DNA from: Cepaea nemoralis
Lineage: Eukaryota > Mollusca > Gastropoda > Stylommatophora > Helicidae
Assembly (NCBI GenBank): GCA_014155875.1
Contig: JACEFZ010016152.1
Span: 70,001 to 134,000 of the forward strand
Length of the DNA stretch: 64,000 nucleotides
Direction of reading: 5' to 3'
This document shows positions 10,829-21,281 of this stretch, piece after piece (position 1 is the first letter of the stretch; the number at the start of each line of letters is the position of its first letter). The translations under genes and the position numbers were made by a program. Under the pieces are notes generated by a model, which saw nothing but the letters and a program-made list of their open reading frames with translations, ran no database searches and was not told where the DNA came from.

Positions 10829-12029
10829 TAATAAGTGCCTTGGCCGGCAGCGTATGAAAGCCAGTAATGCCATTTTGATTGACACCTCTTTAGATAGTGG
10901 TAGTGAGAATGAATGTAAGAGTGAAAGTGACTTACCTAATAACCAAGCAGAAAATGTTTGTGGTGCATACGATATGTTGAGCTTCGACAGCTGTGAACGA
11001 TGTCACCAATTCCATACAGACGCGAAACTAGAATGTGGACATACAGTACTATGCTCATCTGAGAGTGTAAATGCAGCAGTAGCCTCCAGAGGCAATCTTG
11101 TGTTCCACAATGCGATGGTCAATGATGTAGCATGCCAGTGTTTGCTGGACAGCGGCAGTACCCTTATTGGTCTTCGGAAAGAACTGGTGAATCCGGGTGA
11201 TTACACAGGTGATACTGTCAAATGCCGTACCTTTTCGGGTAACATTGAAATCTACCCTTTGGCAAAAGCCCAGATTGACTCTCCTTTTCTCTCTGGTACC
11301 TTTACCTGTGCAATACTGAACAACCCTTGTACTGATTTAATTCTGGGGTGCTTACCCCAACTAAAACATTGTACGATTGATGAAATAGTTGCATGGGAAA
11401 AAGTAAAGGCAACTATTACAACAGCCAAAACAGACACTTCAAAACATCATAACATATTACAAGATGAGACACTACTGATGCTTTCTACAACCAGCACAGA
11501 TGACACAAACAAACAGAAACTTTTACACCACCAGAAATCTACTCTTAATGTGTCTCCATACTTAAAATTGTTAAAGGTCAAAGCCAGAGTGACCAAAAAT
11601 GCATCTTGTTTATTTAGACGTAAGAATGGCATTTCAACTACAGGTCATGCTACTGGTAACCATGAACAGGTGTTACCTGAACAACACCGGTTAACTATGC
11701 CAAAATATGCACATAAAACACCGGTGACTGGTCATCTTGCATACAACAACACCAGACCAGGTTTTTTCAAGAAGATAAAATTATGTTTTCATAATGTATT
11801 TGCGTGTAATGTCTGTCAACAATTGGTACAAAAGTTTAAGGGTAGACATCCTACAACTGAAGTACAACCTTCTATACTGGCTCCCAAGCCATTTGATAGA
11901 GGAAGGGTCAGTTCTACCACAAACACACAAACAACGGTGCAAGAACCAGTGATCTTGAACTTGATCAAGACAGATTTAGGCTACTTCCATACCAACGAAA
12001 TGGCAACGACTATTCAAGGTGGTACATAA
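10785..12029 (+). CDS. Gypsy-Y protease-containing ORF
   Basis: An open frame of 414 codons that overlaps the end of Gag in another frame. It opens with the distal part of a zinc knuckle (CYGHYSNKC). At residues 118-190 it looks like a retropepsin: CQCLLDSGSTLIGL holds the catalytic DSG (122-124), and LILG (185-188) fits the C-terminal hydrophobic-hydrophobic-Gly motif. Retropepsins cleave the Gag-Pol polyprotein and act as dimers. Residues 190-414 are Thr/Lys-rich and match nothing I recognise; in relatives this is the linker to RT. The frame ends just before the polymerase region, which is decayed. Confidence 0.7.
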   Translation: MQSNVFFCSCYGHYSNKCLGRQRMKASNAILIDTSLDSGSENECKSESDLPNNQAENVCGAYDMLSFDSCERCHQFHTDAKLECGHTVLCSSESVNAAVASRGNLVFHNAMVNDVACQCLLDSGSTLIGLRKELVNPGDYTGDTVKCRTFSGNIEIYPLAKAQIDSPFLSGTFTCAILNNPCTDLILGCLPQLKHCTIDEIVAWEKVKATITTAKTDTSKHHNILQDETLLMLSTTSTDDTNKQKLLHHQKSTLNVSPYLKLLKVKARVTKNASCLFRRKNGISTTGHATGNHEQVLPEQHRLTMPKYAHKTPVTGHLAYNNTRPGFFKKIKLCFHNVFACNVCQQLVQKFKGRHPTTEVQPSILAPKPFDRGRVSSTTNTQTTVQEPVILNLIKTDLGYFHTNEMATTIQGGT

Positions 12030-12289
12030 CCATGGTACATGTTGACTATGAAATATCGATAAACATACACTTAGAGATATTCCATGTCAACATGCGTAAA
12101 CCTTCACTTTTCAAGACAAGAGACAGAAGTAGTGACAGACGAACAGAGTGCACCAACACCTAGTGATCAGACGACAGACATACATAGCGCAACTACACTA
12201 GTTAGTGAGACTGGCAAATCCGACGAGGGGCATACATGTAGTGAACTTATAGAATACACATGAATAAATCAGAATACTGATGACTGGAC

Positions 12290-12980
12290 AATACACCTAC
12301 TGAAACTGAGACATGCCTTTGACAGAGTGCGACTCTTCGGTCTCACTGTCAAACCAAGCAAAGTCAAATTATGCCTAAAATAAATTCATTTTTGGGTCAT
12401 GTCATTTCTCAAGTCCAACTATAGACTGACCTGAAAATTAGTACCAAAATTATGAATCTGACCATGTCTAACAGAAAGAAACAGGTCAGAAGCCTTTTGG
12501 AATTAGTAAATTACTCAGAAATTATAATTCTATATTCCAATGTTTTAAAAGCATTTGTGGAATGAAATGTGAAAGATGCATTATTAATTTCTGCATTGTC
12601 AAAAATTGAAAATTCTTTTTTGTAAATATTCCAATCCTCCGCTTGCCTAATCCTAGGCTCGTTTATTATTCTAGGACAGATGCTAGCAGTACTAGGCCAA
12701 TTTTTTGAGGGCATCTTCCACCCGAGTTGCTACGTGAGCCGTAAGATCACACCTGCTGAGTCCAGAGATTGCATATCACAGTTGCAACCCTAAGCGTCAT
12801 CTATGCAGTGAGAAAGCTCCATCGAGTTCTGACGGATGTTCACTGCATTGTCCAGACCGACAACTCCCCGATCACGGTCATAGAAAGTGGTGTGCATCAA
12901 AATGACCGGATATACAGGTGGTCACTAATTTTACCATCTGAGGTAATAATACCTGAAATCCCACATAATAATGTAGAATG
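12290..12980 (+). pseudogene. Gypsy-Y reverse transcriptase / RNase H remnants
   Basis: Near 12335-12400 a frame reads LFGLTVKPSKVKLCL, a stop, then IHFLGHVIS, the end of the RT palm and thumb of Ty3/Gypsy polymerases. At about 12775-12960 an open stretch reads AVRKLHRVLTDVHCIVQTDNSPITVIESGV then NDRIYRWSLIL, the RNase H core whose TDxxPLT and RIxRW motifs are typical. Between them lie stops and about 300 bases of unrelated sequence. The RT active-site YVDD region is missing altogether. No activity is possible. Confidence 0.7.
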
Positions 12981-15149
12981 ATAGTTAGTACATGAATACA
13001 GTACAATATGCTAGGTAAAATAGGTTACATATACACCCATGGTGTGCTTAAGAGTGTACCAAGTACAACGAACTATCATGTGTCCGTAGACATTAACTTA
13101 AGAACTGTGCTACAGAACTTAGATACTACCGTGTGAATCAGGACAGCTCATTTCCAACTAAGCTCCAGTCCGGTGTATCATTTGTGTGAAATGTAGAAAA
13201 CAGTGTCAGAACAGTGCTTAATTTCAGACACATAAAGACTAAGCTACGACACCAGCGAATCTCTACACGTGCACCACCAATGAACATTATTATGACCGTA
13301 AAATGTATTTCAGATACCCAGGCAAATTATGTAGTTATATTGTGCCTATACCAATATACAAACATGAAGGCAACTACTAACCTGAGAGAACTGAATACCA
13401 TGTATATAAACTTAATGTGATATGTAAGATAATATTTTAACATAGTGATAGATGAGAGATAGAATTAGGTAATATAATAATTCTCATTTATTTAAATAGG
13501 GTAGTTAGTACAGTAATTAACCCAGCTACTTAGCTTAAAATATTAGGTTAGACGTAAAAAAATAGGTAATTACAAGCTAAAGTAAAATTTTAATAGAAAT
13601 AGTACCATTTAGATTGTTACATTTCATTTAGCTTTAGTTTAGGGTAGTTTATTCCATCTTAAGGAAAACCATACCATCGATCAAACATTACCAGTAATTA
13701 GTATTATCATTTTACATACATCATTTACATAATTTAGATTAAGAACATTAATCATATGATTCATTTTCAATCTAACAACATTAGATAGTATAGTATTAGA
13801 AAAGTACATAATTTATGTTCACATCATCCAGGTAATTAAGGTACATAACTCATATCACACTAATTACATTTAAATAGTTACATTACATCCCTTAGATTAG
13901 ATAAACATAACGAGTAGGATAAACAGATAATATAATTAACATAATAGAACTTAGGTAACACATTAAATACTTAGTTATAAAAGGAGAATAGTTTATTATA
14001 ATATAAAATATGATACTTTAGGTTAGTGTAACATACTAGATGATGAGATCAAAGGGACAAGCCATCAACCCTGTCTCGCCCATGTAAATATAATGTACAT
14101 ATATGACTCGTGCAATGACTAGCGCACAGTCATGAGGCTCAATCATCTCAAACTGAGCCAAACGTGTACAGTCTCACTCCAAGGTTTTTAAATAAGCAGA
14201 AGAATAAGTATGGAGGGATGAGTGATGTGTGATAGAAGTAAGGGTGAAAGGAGTATGACAGAAGTGTGAAAGTGAGAATGAATGAAAGATAGACGGGAGA
14301 GAATGCAAGCAGTCAGCAAATTCTTCTGCTGCCTGCCACGACTTTTAATATTTGTTTGCGTTAATGTTGGTTTTCGCTAGGGAAATTGTGTTGGTGTGAA
14401 TGTGTTGTCTGTGATATAGTTTAGAACTTAGATTACAGTATTTTGGGTTTCATAACAATGGAATGTAGTCACGAATCAGTGTTATACACCTGCTTGTGGC
14501 CACATTGAACAAAATTATGACACTCAAAAAACTAACATACATACACATATAAGTTAGAAATATAGGGTAGAAGTTAGATTAGTAGATTTATTACATCCAA
14601 ACACGCAAACAACCAGAAAAACAAACATATAAATTGCATACACTATTTGTAGATCAAAGGCAGATAACTTGGGGCCAGGGGACATAATAGACAACGAAGA
14701 ACTAAATTAACAGTGAAATAAAGTCTTACGCGCGGAAGCGAAGTAGGTAAAGCCTGTCGCACACACTCTTGTAGAATGGTTGTTAAATATTATATGGGGG
14801 ACATGAAACAATTCATGTGTTGACCCTAAGAAAGTCAACTTTGTATGGGTAGTAAGTTAATTTACTATGTGAGGGCAGGTCTTATAAGACAACGGTCCGG
14901 TTCAGACATACCTCTGATAAATATAATATAGCATGTGAGAAGGGGCTCACGCCAACCAGGCAAGTTTGTGGCGATTGCCAGTAGCCAAGTGAGGCTTTGC
15001 TTACATTGTGACAATAGTTGTTAATAGTCTATTGGAAAGCCCAGAGCCAGGTTATCTAGAGTCTTTGACAAAAATTAGAGACACTAATTTTTTGTGTAGA
15101 AACCTCCTTGCGTCACAACCAATAAGTGAAAGTTGATGACGCAACACAA
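12981..15149. other. Gypsy-Y gene-free internal stretch
   Basis: About 2.2 kb, AT-rich (especially 13430-14040), with no open frame worth calling. Integrase should be here in an intact Ty3/Gypsy element, but I see no HHCC or DDE motif. Repeated words such as TAGATTA and AACATTA recur without a clear period. Probably a replaced or eroded integrase region. Confidence 0.5.
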
Positions 15150-15163
15150 GAGGGGCGGGTGTG
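15150..15163 (+). other. Gypsy-Y polypurine tract
   Basis: The purine-rich GAGGGGCGGGTG lies directly before the 3' LTR start (15164). Position and composition fit the plus-strand primer of reverse transcription. Confidence 0.6.
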
Positions 15164-15754
15164 TGTCAAAGACTCGACCACATCCCCTCCGCCAGGGAGA
15201 GCGGTCAATCCTGGAGGGACCAGGAGGAGATGCGGTGCCCGAGGCAAGAGCAGGGGATATGAGAGAATAGTGGAAGGTTAGCCACTCCCTCATGATACAC
15301 GCAGGCGGTGTGCAGAGAGTTAGCACTCTAATCACGATACCACCACACCTCATGAAGCCAGAGCACAGTTGAGTAGACACTCAACAGGCCACGTTTTGCC
15401 AGCAGCGTGCGATGTGAGGTAACACGCACGAAGGAGAAGGTCACCCCGCGTGGTGTGTAACCACGGGAGAGATGTTCGGCAGACGGGAGACTGGACTTGG
15501 GGCGTTCACATCGTTTAGAATAACGTTAGGAGTTTTGTGTTCACTAGTAGATAGAGTTAGCATAGGGTTAGCAGTTTGTGTTAGATAATTCTGTGGCTGT
15601 ATATTGTGTATTGCATTAGCGACTGTTTACCGCTTGTAAGCGAGCCAACGGCAATAAAATGGACCATGCATTTTGCCTCCCACACGACTTGCAAGTTGTC
15701 TTGTATGGGTGTGTGAGAAGTACCCGATGATGCCTGTCAGTTAAGTTGTTGACA
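15164..15754 (+). repeat. Gypsy-Y 3' LTR
   Basis: 591 bp, same as 7400-7990, flanked on the right by the GCTTG duplication (15755-15759), after which the Gypsy-X LTR resumes. Confidence 0.92.
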
Positions 15755-18310
15755 GCTTGGTAACAGACCATATTGTCTCTATTTCTATAGGACTCGGTTG
15801 TTCGAATAATTTGGTAAGAACTATTTCATATTCAGCACACAATGTTCATAAGGGCAAGGATGAGTTGACCTGTCTACCATCACGAGTTCTAGTAAGAAAA
15901 TACGCAAGCTGGTGTGGGTCTAGTCATGACCGAACACTAGTGCCAACGTAGTTACAGTCCCTTGGTTTGGGCCAATCTTTGCCTGGACTCTCAGACGTTT
16001 AGTCGGAAACACATTGACTTGGAATTGATGAGCACCCAGAGCTCTGCCTACCCCTGCTTGGTAAGTCTCTCTGGAGTGAGCCTGCCATCATAATTCCTTA
16101 ATACATCAATCTTTAGTATACCCCGGCAAGATTGCTCAGGTAGATGAACTCTTTTCTGAATTAGTCTTAATCACAGTTCTAAAATGGAAAAACAAACCAT
16201 CTAGTTCCACTAGTGCTGCTGTAGGGCTCTAGAATCACGTGGTGAGTATGAGTTATGCATGGTGATTCTCCCTCTTGTAGAATGTAGCACAGTCAGGCGT
16301 GGTTAAGTAGGTATAGTGACCCTTCGCCATGGATCACGTAGTGGTTTCCCGCAAACAACTTAGTAATAGGCTGGTTCTAACAGGCAACACCTGGAAGTAA
16401 GAGCGATCGGTGAAAGTATTCGGCCCAAACATTGGCTCATGTGCATCAAATCCATGACTAATCAACCTTCAGTCTTGCTACACAGTTATTCAACAAAGTA
16501 GAGCAACATCTCTAAGTTGATAGTATTAATGCATACACCTCAGTCCAATGTCAGCTGGCCCTTCAGTGAACAGCCCGTCAAACAGATTGAGAATCAAGAA
16601 TGGCGAGTCTGCTCTAACGTTTCACCTATCCCTATTCATATAGAGGTTGTCGCTAAGTCATTCTGTAGTTGTTCAAGAGTTAACTAGAACTAAATATCAA
16701 GGTAAGGTTCCCTGGACCCCCCCCCCCCCCTTTACATTATACATCTAATCATAAACAAACAACGATTAATGCACCATCACTTGGGATATAGTAACAATAC
16801 ATGACCATATATCATATCTACACTCTCCATTTCGCTAGTGGGACCTCCTGCCCACTCTATAGCGAACTCTTCTTGTTAGACTCTTCCTTAGTGTCAAGAA
16901 GTCTTTCTCGCGAAAACATGCTCCCCGCATGTTCAAGGTTCTCTCCAGTTCTGCCTTTCCAAGAGGATTAGCCTTGGCCGTGGCCGAACTTCATGGCTGG
17001 CCTGGTTATATCAGTCTCATACAAGAATAACTCACACGCAGTTCCCATATCCCATTCGTCCCCGAATCTCATTCGTCCTCCATTTGTTCCTCCATACTTT
17101 CCTCACATCAGCACTGACGTAACCACGCAAGTATGAATAGGAACAGGACAGGAAAGAATAGCATTCAGAACGCATGTGTACATCGCGACAGTAACGCCGT
17201 GTTATCTCGCGTCGAACCACTTCGGCGGTCGGTACTTTATTCATAGAAGTAGTACTCACCATGACCTAGTATATACGTGATAACTACATCGTATATCTCT
17301 CTAGCATCACTGAAATACTTACCTTCGTATGAATTCCCAGTTCCTCAAATGAATTCACTAATTAGTTCCCACACAAAATAGTTACATCACTTCTTAGTGT
17401 TAATCACTACGTGCTCTATTTCCCTATCACATCAGTGATTCACTAACTCACTCTTCATCTACCAACTTACCTGTCTAATTTCAGCGCTCTGCTAACCGTA
17501 ATTACTGATTGACATACATTAAGTTCATTCTATACCACAGTTTACTGTTCCCTACTACAGTCCAGCAAACATAGTACATGCAACTACCAACTATAATCAA
17601 TCCATAACATTTGAACACAATTTGCCGATTGAACGGACTTATTTCTAAGCAGTTTACAAACATCAGCGGTTCACGACGGCTTGTCAACACAAATACACAC
17701 ACAGCTGTGCGCTGCCCTCGTTCTCAACTTGCTTATCGATCGGTCCCTTCATTAGCGATGCAAAGTCGCCCGCATATTTAATAAGCTCTGAACGATTGCA
17801 ATTTATGCTCAATTTACAACGTTAAATTAATTAATAAAGTTAGTACCTGAATCGGTGAACTGCATCCAGTCAGCTTCAATTACTGTCTAGCCAGCAGGCC
17901 GTGAGATTTCGACTGTCAGCTGCAACTTGGTTGAGTGTGAAGGAATGGTTTCAACTGCCACACAAACGCAGTACCTTCTCACACAAGAGATAGAAAGCGA
18001 ATGAGCTGTGCCAGCCGCATTTTTCCTTCGTGCGTACGAATGCGCCCGAGAAATAAGTGCTTCACGAAGTGTTTCAACTCCACGAAAAACTCTATTTTCC
18101 ATACTGGAATTCTAGGTTCAAGCGGCACGTGAAGTTGGTGCTGTGCTAAACAAGCCTGGTCATCCGAATCCAGGTGTTTCTCGAACCTTCCAGATGGAAA
18201 ATTCCTGCTGGGCTATCCCCGATCTAATTATAACCGGGAAAGTCCCTGATGACGCCGAATAAAGTGGACTCTCGCCCGACGAGGCACAAATGAATTGCCG
18301 TTTCGTCACA

Positions 18311-18330
18311 CAGGCCCCCCCACTTTAAGA
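18311..18330 (-). other. Gypsy-X polypurine tract
   Basis: Read on minus, TCTTAAAGTGGGGGGGCCTG ends right at the 3' LTR (18310). The A/G-rich run next to the LTR fits the plus-strand primer and fixes the orientation of the element. Confidence 0.75.
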
Positions 18331-18556
18331 GGATCGATCCCGTCGTTCCACTTCTTAGTAAGAAGTTGTCTGAGTCGTTCTATCTTCTTTCTTAGAGACC
18401 GGATGGCGGGTGAGGAAGTCTAACCCGACAATATTTCATAGGATACTTTTACCACCATTGGTGAGGATGCAAGTCATCAAGTATCACGGGTGATCAACGC
18501 CTACTCCGCTACTGCGATTGGGCAAGTCACAGTGTCTTGCAGATCAGAGCTCCCGT

Positions 18557-20212
18557 CTAGATCTGATTTAACGATCGTCTCTGCCAGAGTTTACTGGACT
18601 TCTGCAACTCCAGCTTCCCCTTTCGAGGACCCAGCTGGACTGCAGTCGGTCGGTTTGAGGAACCATTGGTCTGTGTACAATCCGACACAACCCAACTCTT
18701 CCGACCACGGTTCTCAGTGTAGCTAGCACTGCGGGTGTTCTTTTGGGAGGTCATGTTCCCCCGATCACCGGGCTGAACCGAAGAAGGTACCTGCACATAC
18801 ATATAGGACTGCCTATTGTGTGACAGGCTTTCCGCTACCTGACCTGAAACCCGAACCGCGTTCTCAGCGAAACTTTGCGCCCTTTGGTGTGCAGACTTAT
18901 CGGGCTTCCCCTCATAGCGCATGAGGAGAGCGGAATGGAAAGTAACAGACTTTCCCAGGATCTCCACTCCATAGTCCTTGTGGAGCCCCACTTTATCCAC
19001 TAGGAATGGGCCCTGCCACCCGATTTCGAATTCGTTCCCCTCGATTGGGAGGAGTACTAGAACTCGGTCTCCTACCACAAAGGATATCTTCGTCTTCGTC
19101 CTCTTCACATGTGTGCATTTACGGCACTCAGGACAAGAACTGCTATATCTGCGCACGTCGCCTGTCATGCCCGGCCACGTATAGTACCGGGAAAGACACT
19201 TACCGGTTGTCCCTACAGTCAGATGTCCGATTGGGGACCTCACATGTACCTTCTGCAGCAGATTAGCTCTAAAGCTCTCAGGAACCAACTTACGTTCCCA
19301 CTGCCGCTTCTCTGATCCGGTCGGAATTAAATTTGACCGGTTTTCAGACCCAAACTTACCCTGATTTAACGGGCTCACATCGTTGGACAACCTATTCGAA
19401 CAAGGACACAGCGTCGCATCCTTGCTCCGAGCAGTACTCATCATATCCGGATGAGGTTTCCGGAGACTTACCTTCTCTAGACCCTCTTCCTCTGTATATC
19501 CGACATGCCTAGACTTATGGATGCTAGGGTGTTTTGGTTCGCCCAAAAACACATGCTTCTGGTCGAGAAATAGGGGATAGATTGGGTCAGGTACTATTGT
19601 CGCCTGAATGCGTCCAGTAACGTACTTGCTCCGAATCTCCACATTGGCAATCGGGCAACGTAACGCTACAGCACTCCTACTGGCTGGCTGTATCTCCGTT
19701 ATCTCCCCGGTGAGTTGCTCTGGGCCTGTCAGGTGGGATGCAATTACAGCAGGATATTGCAATCCTATGTCATAGAGGCACATCACCTGTTGTCCGTTCA
19801 CTTCTACTCTCTCAACCACTGGAGGTCTCTTTGGTTCACGATTCCCATCACCCAACTTCACTTTCCTGCAGGGTCTATCTCTAACCTCTGCCAGACAAGC
19901 AAAGTGTAAGTCCTTAGGCTTACTTTTACACTCACTGGTATTGTGGGTGCTGGACTTACAGAATTTGCACCACCGCTCACTCCACTTCCTCTTTGGAGAG
20001 TTAGGTGGGCTATTCTTACCTGGGTTGATGTTAGAGTCCTTCTCTAAAGTGTTTACCTGTTTCTTCGGTTCCCTCAAACCTTTGACCTTCTTTGATGCCT
20101 TACCTGACTTACCTTGATCCTTATCTTTCGATATCGGATCTGTTTGACTGGTGTCTCCAGTCTCGCCATAGACTTCAACATATCTTTCAGCTAACTTGGT
20201 GACTAACTCCAA
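18557..20212 (-). CDS. Gypsy-X fused Gag-protease-integrase-remnant ORF
   Basis: An unbroken 551-codon frame with parts of three Ty3/Gypsy proteins. Residues 82-95 are a perfect C-X2-C-X4-H-X4-C knuckle (CKFCKSSTHNTSEC), the nucleic-acid-binding end of Gag. Residues 138-215 resemble a retropepsin start, but the catalytic triplet reads DIG (148-150) rather than DSG or DTG. Residues 310-366 are an integrase N-terminal HHCC domain (H323, H330, C360, C363; YYTWPGM between). Residues 380-434 are the integrase GPY/F-type C-terminus (GWQGPFLVDKVG). RT, RNase H and the integrase catalytic core are absent, yet the join stays open. The start shown is an in-frame Met; Gag begins upstream in other frames. 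Confidence 0.8.
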   Translation of the reverse strand: MELVTKLAERYVEVYGETGDTSQTDPISKDKDQGKSGKASKKVKGLREPKKQVNTLEKDSNINPGKNSPPNSPKRKWSERWCKFCKSSTHNTSECKSKPKDLHFACLAEVRDRPCRKVKLGDGNREPKRPPVVERVEVNGQQVMCLYDIGLQYPAVIASHLTGPEQLTGEITEIQPASRSAVALRCPIANVEIRSKYVTGRIQATIVPDPIYPLFLDQKHVFLGEPKHPSIHKSRHVGYTEEEGLEKVSLRKPHPDMMSTARSKDATLCPCSNRLSNDVSPLNQGKFGSENRSNLIPTGSEKRQWERKLVPESFRANLLQKVHVRSPIGHLTVGTTGKCLSRYYTWPGMTGDVRRYSSSCPECRKCTHVKRTKTKISFVVGDRVLVLLPIEGNEFEIGWQGPFLVDKVGLHKDYGVEILGKSVTFHSALLMRYEGKPDKSAHQRAQSFAENAVRVSGQVAESLSHNRQSYMYVQVPSSVQPGDRGNMTSQKNTRSASYTENRGRKSWVVSDCTQTNGSSNRPTAVQLGPRKGKLELQKSSKLWQRRSLNQI

Positions 20213-20242
20213 TCTCTCAGCTCCATTCTCACCTAAGAAGTT

Positions 20243-21029
20243 TCACAAGGGTTTCGACATTTGCATGCGCATCTGATCTACAACCATCAACTCACGCAAA
20301 ATTTCATACTCTTCTTTAAATCCGGCCAAGGCCATCCATTTCAGAAGGTATGAGTTTAACCTCACACTGAATGCTGAAAACAATTCACCAGGTTCTCGCT
20401 TAGAAGTTCTGAACTTCCCTCGGTACGAGTGCGCTATGATTTCAAATCTCTTCAGCAGTACAGCTTTCAATGCCGGGTAATCATTCTGCATTCCGGTGGC
20501 AAGCGTGCATAGATTTCGTAACCGGCGCCTCGAAGTCCCTGGGAGAGTTTCAAACACTATTTTTGTTTGTCTATCCCCATTGCAATAGACATAGCCTCAT
20601 ACTTCTCTAAGTACTGGTCTATACGTTCTTTCTCGGGTTCGAACGGCAGTAAAGGCCATTTCATAGCCTGGTAGTCACGTCTACTGGTTGACCCTGAGCC
20701 AGGAGGTTCATCTCCTCCCTCAGCTCCCTCAGTTATACCAGTAGCTGGCGCTTGTGCCTCAAGTAGCTTCATTCGATACTCGTGGTCACGTCTCTCTCGG
20801 TCTGCTTTCAATTCGAGTCGTTTCATTTCGCTGTCAGCAGGTATCTTCTTTTCCTCTAAAGCCACTTTACTAGCTTCAAGTTCTCTTTCTGCTCTCCTCC
20901 TCTCTCTCTCTCCTCTTGGCGAAAATTTCTTTCCACCTCTTGAACATAGGATTTCAATGCCTCACCATCTAGACCTAACTTCTGCCCAGTTGCCTGAACT
21001 TTGGCTAAGTCTATCTCTTGGGTAGACAT
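20243..21029 (-). pseudogene. Gypsy-X Gag N-terminal part, frameshifted
   Basis: Minus-strand ATG at 21029-21027 begins MSTQEIDLAKVQATGQKLG. The frame is lost in a GAGAGA run near 20900. The next piece (20865-20557) is a charged helical segment (MKRLELKADRERRDHEYRMK) then LPPFEPEK-like sequence typical of Gag matrix/capsid starts. The third (20557-20243) resembles a SCAN-type capsid fold: SYRGKFRTSKREPGELFSAF and later LMVVDQMRMQM. Two or three frame changes separate these from the 551-codon frame. Confidence 0.7.
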
Positions 21030-21250
21030 GTTGACTATGAGATGTGGTTACCTAAGTGTAAGTGGGTACTCAGCAATACAGTTAATAACTAACTAAGTGT
21101 ATTAACTAAGCAACACCACAACACAAATGTCCGTCAGATAGTTATGAGATAGGCAGAAGTAGTAGAATCTTAGGTAGACTGATGGTAGAGGATATAGACA
21201 AAGTCAGGATCCCTACGATAGGTCCTAACCAACACACAGAGTCTGTAAAT

Positions 21251-21268
21251 ATCCCGGACGAGCCCTCA
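21251..21268 (-). other. Gypsy-X primer-binding site, tRNA-Pro type
   Basis: Read on minus, TGAGGGCTCGTCCGGGAT is complementary to the 3' end of tRNA-Pro at 17 of 18 positions, by comparison with the well-known proline site TGGGGGCTCGTCCGGGAT. It lies 13 bases inside the 5' LTR end (21282). This supports the assigned orientation. Confidence 0.7.
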
Positions 21269-21281
21269 AATAACTCTGGAG

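Larger units (their letters stand above)
7400..15754 (+). mobile_element. Ty3/Gypsy LTR retrotransposon Gypsy-Y, nested
   Basis: An 8,355 bp element with two 591 bp LTRs (7400-7990 and 15164-15754) that I read as identical, and a 5 bp duplication GCTTG (7395-7399, 15755-15759). The uninterrupted site is TTGAGCTTGGTAAC in the other Gypsy-X LTR (22129-22142). LTR ends are TGTCAA and TTGACA. Order: LTR, tandem primer-binding leader, Gag, protease, decayed RT/RNase H, long gene-free stretch, purine tract, LTR. Integrase is not detectable. Identical LTRs with a dead polymerase suggest recent movement with help from another element. Confidence 0.92.
6532..18310 (-). repeat. Gypsy-X 3' LTR, interrupted
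   Basis: Matches the other LTR (21282-24691) over about 3.41 kb once the nested element at 7400-15754 and its GCTTG duplication are removed. The two LTRs differ by scattered substitutions and small indels (for example an extra 14 or so bases near 7235), so the insertion is not brand new. It contains a C13 tract near 16717. Open frames inside are short and I see no gene in 15760-18310. Confidence 0.9.
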
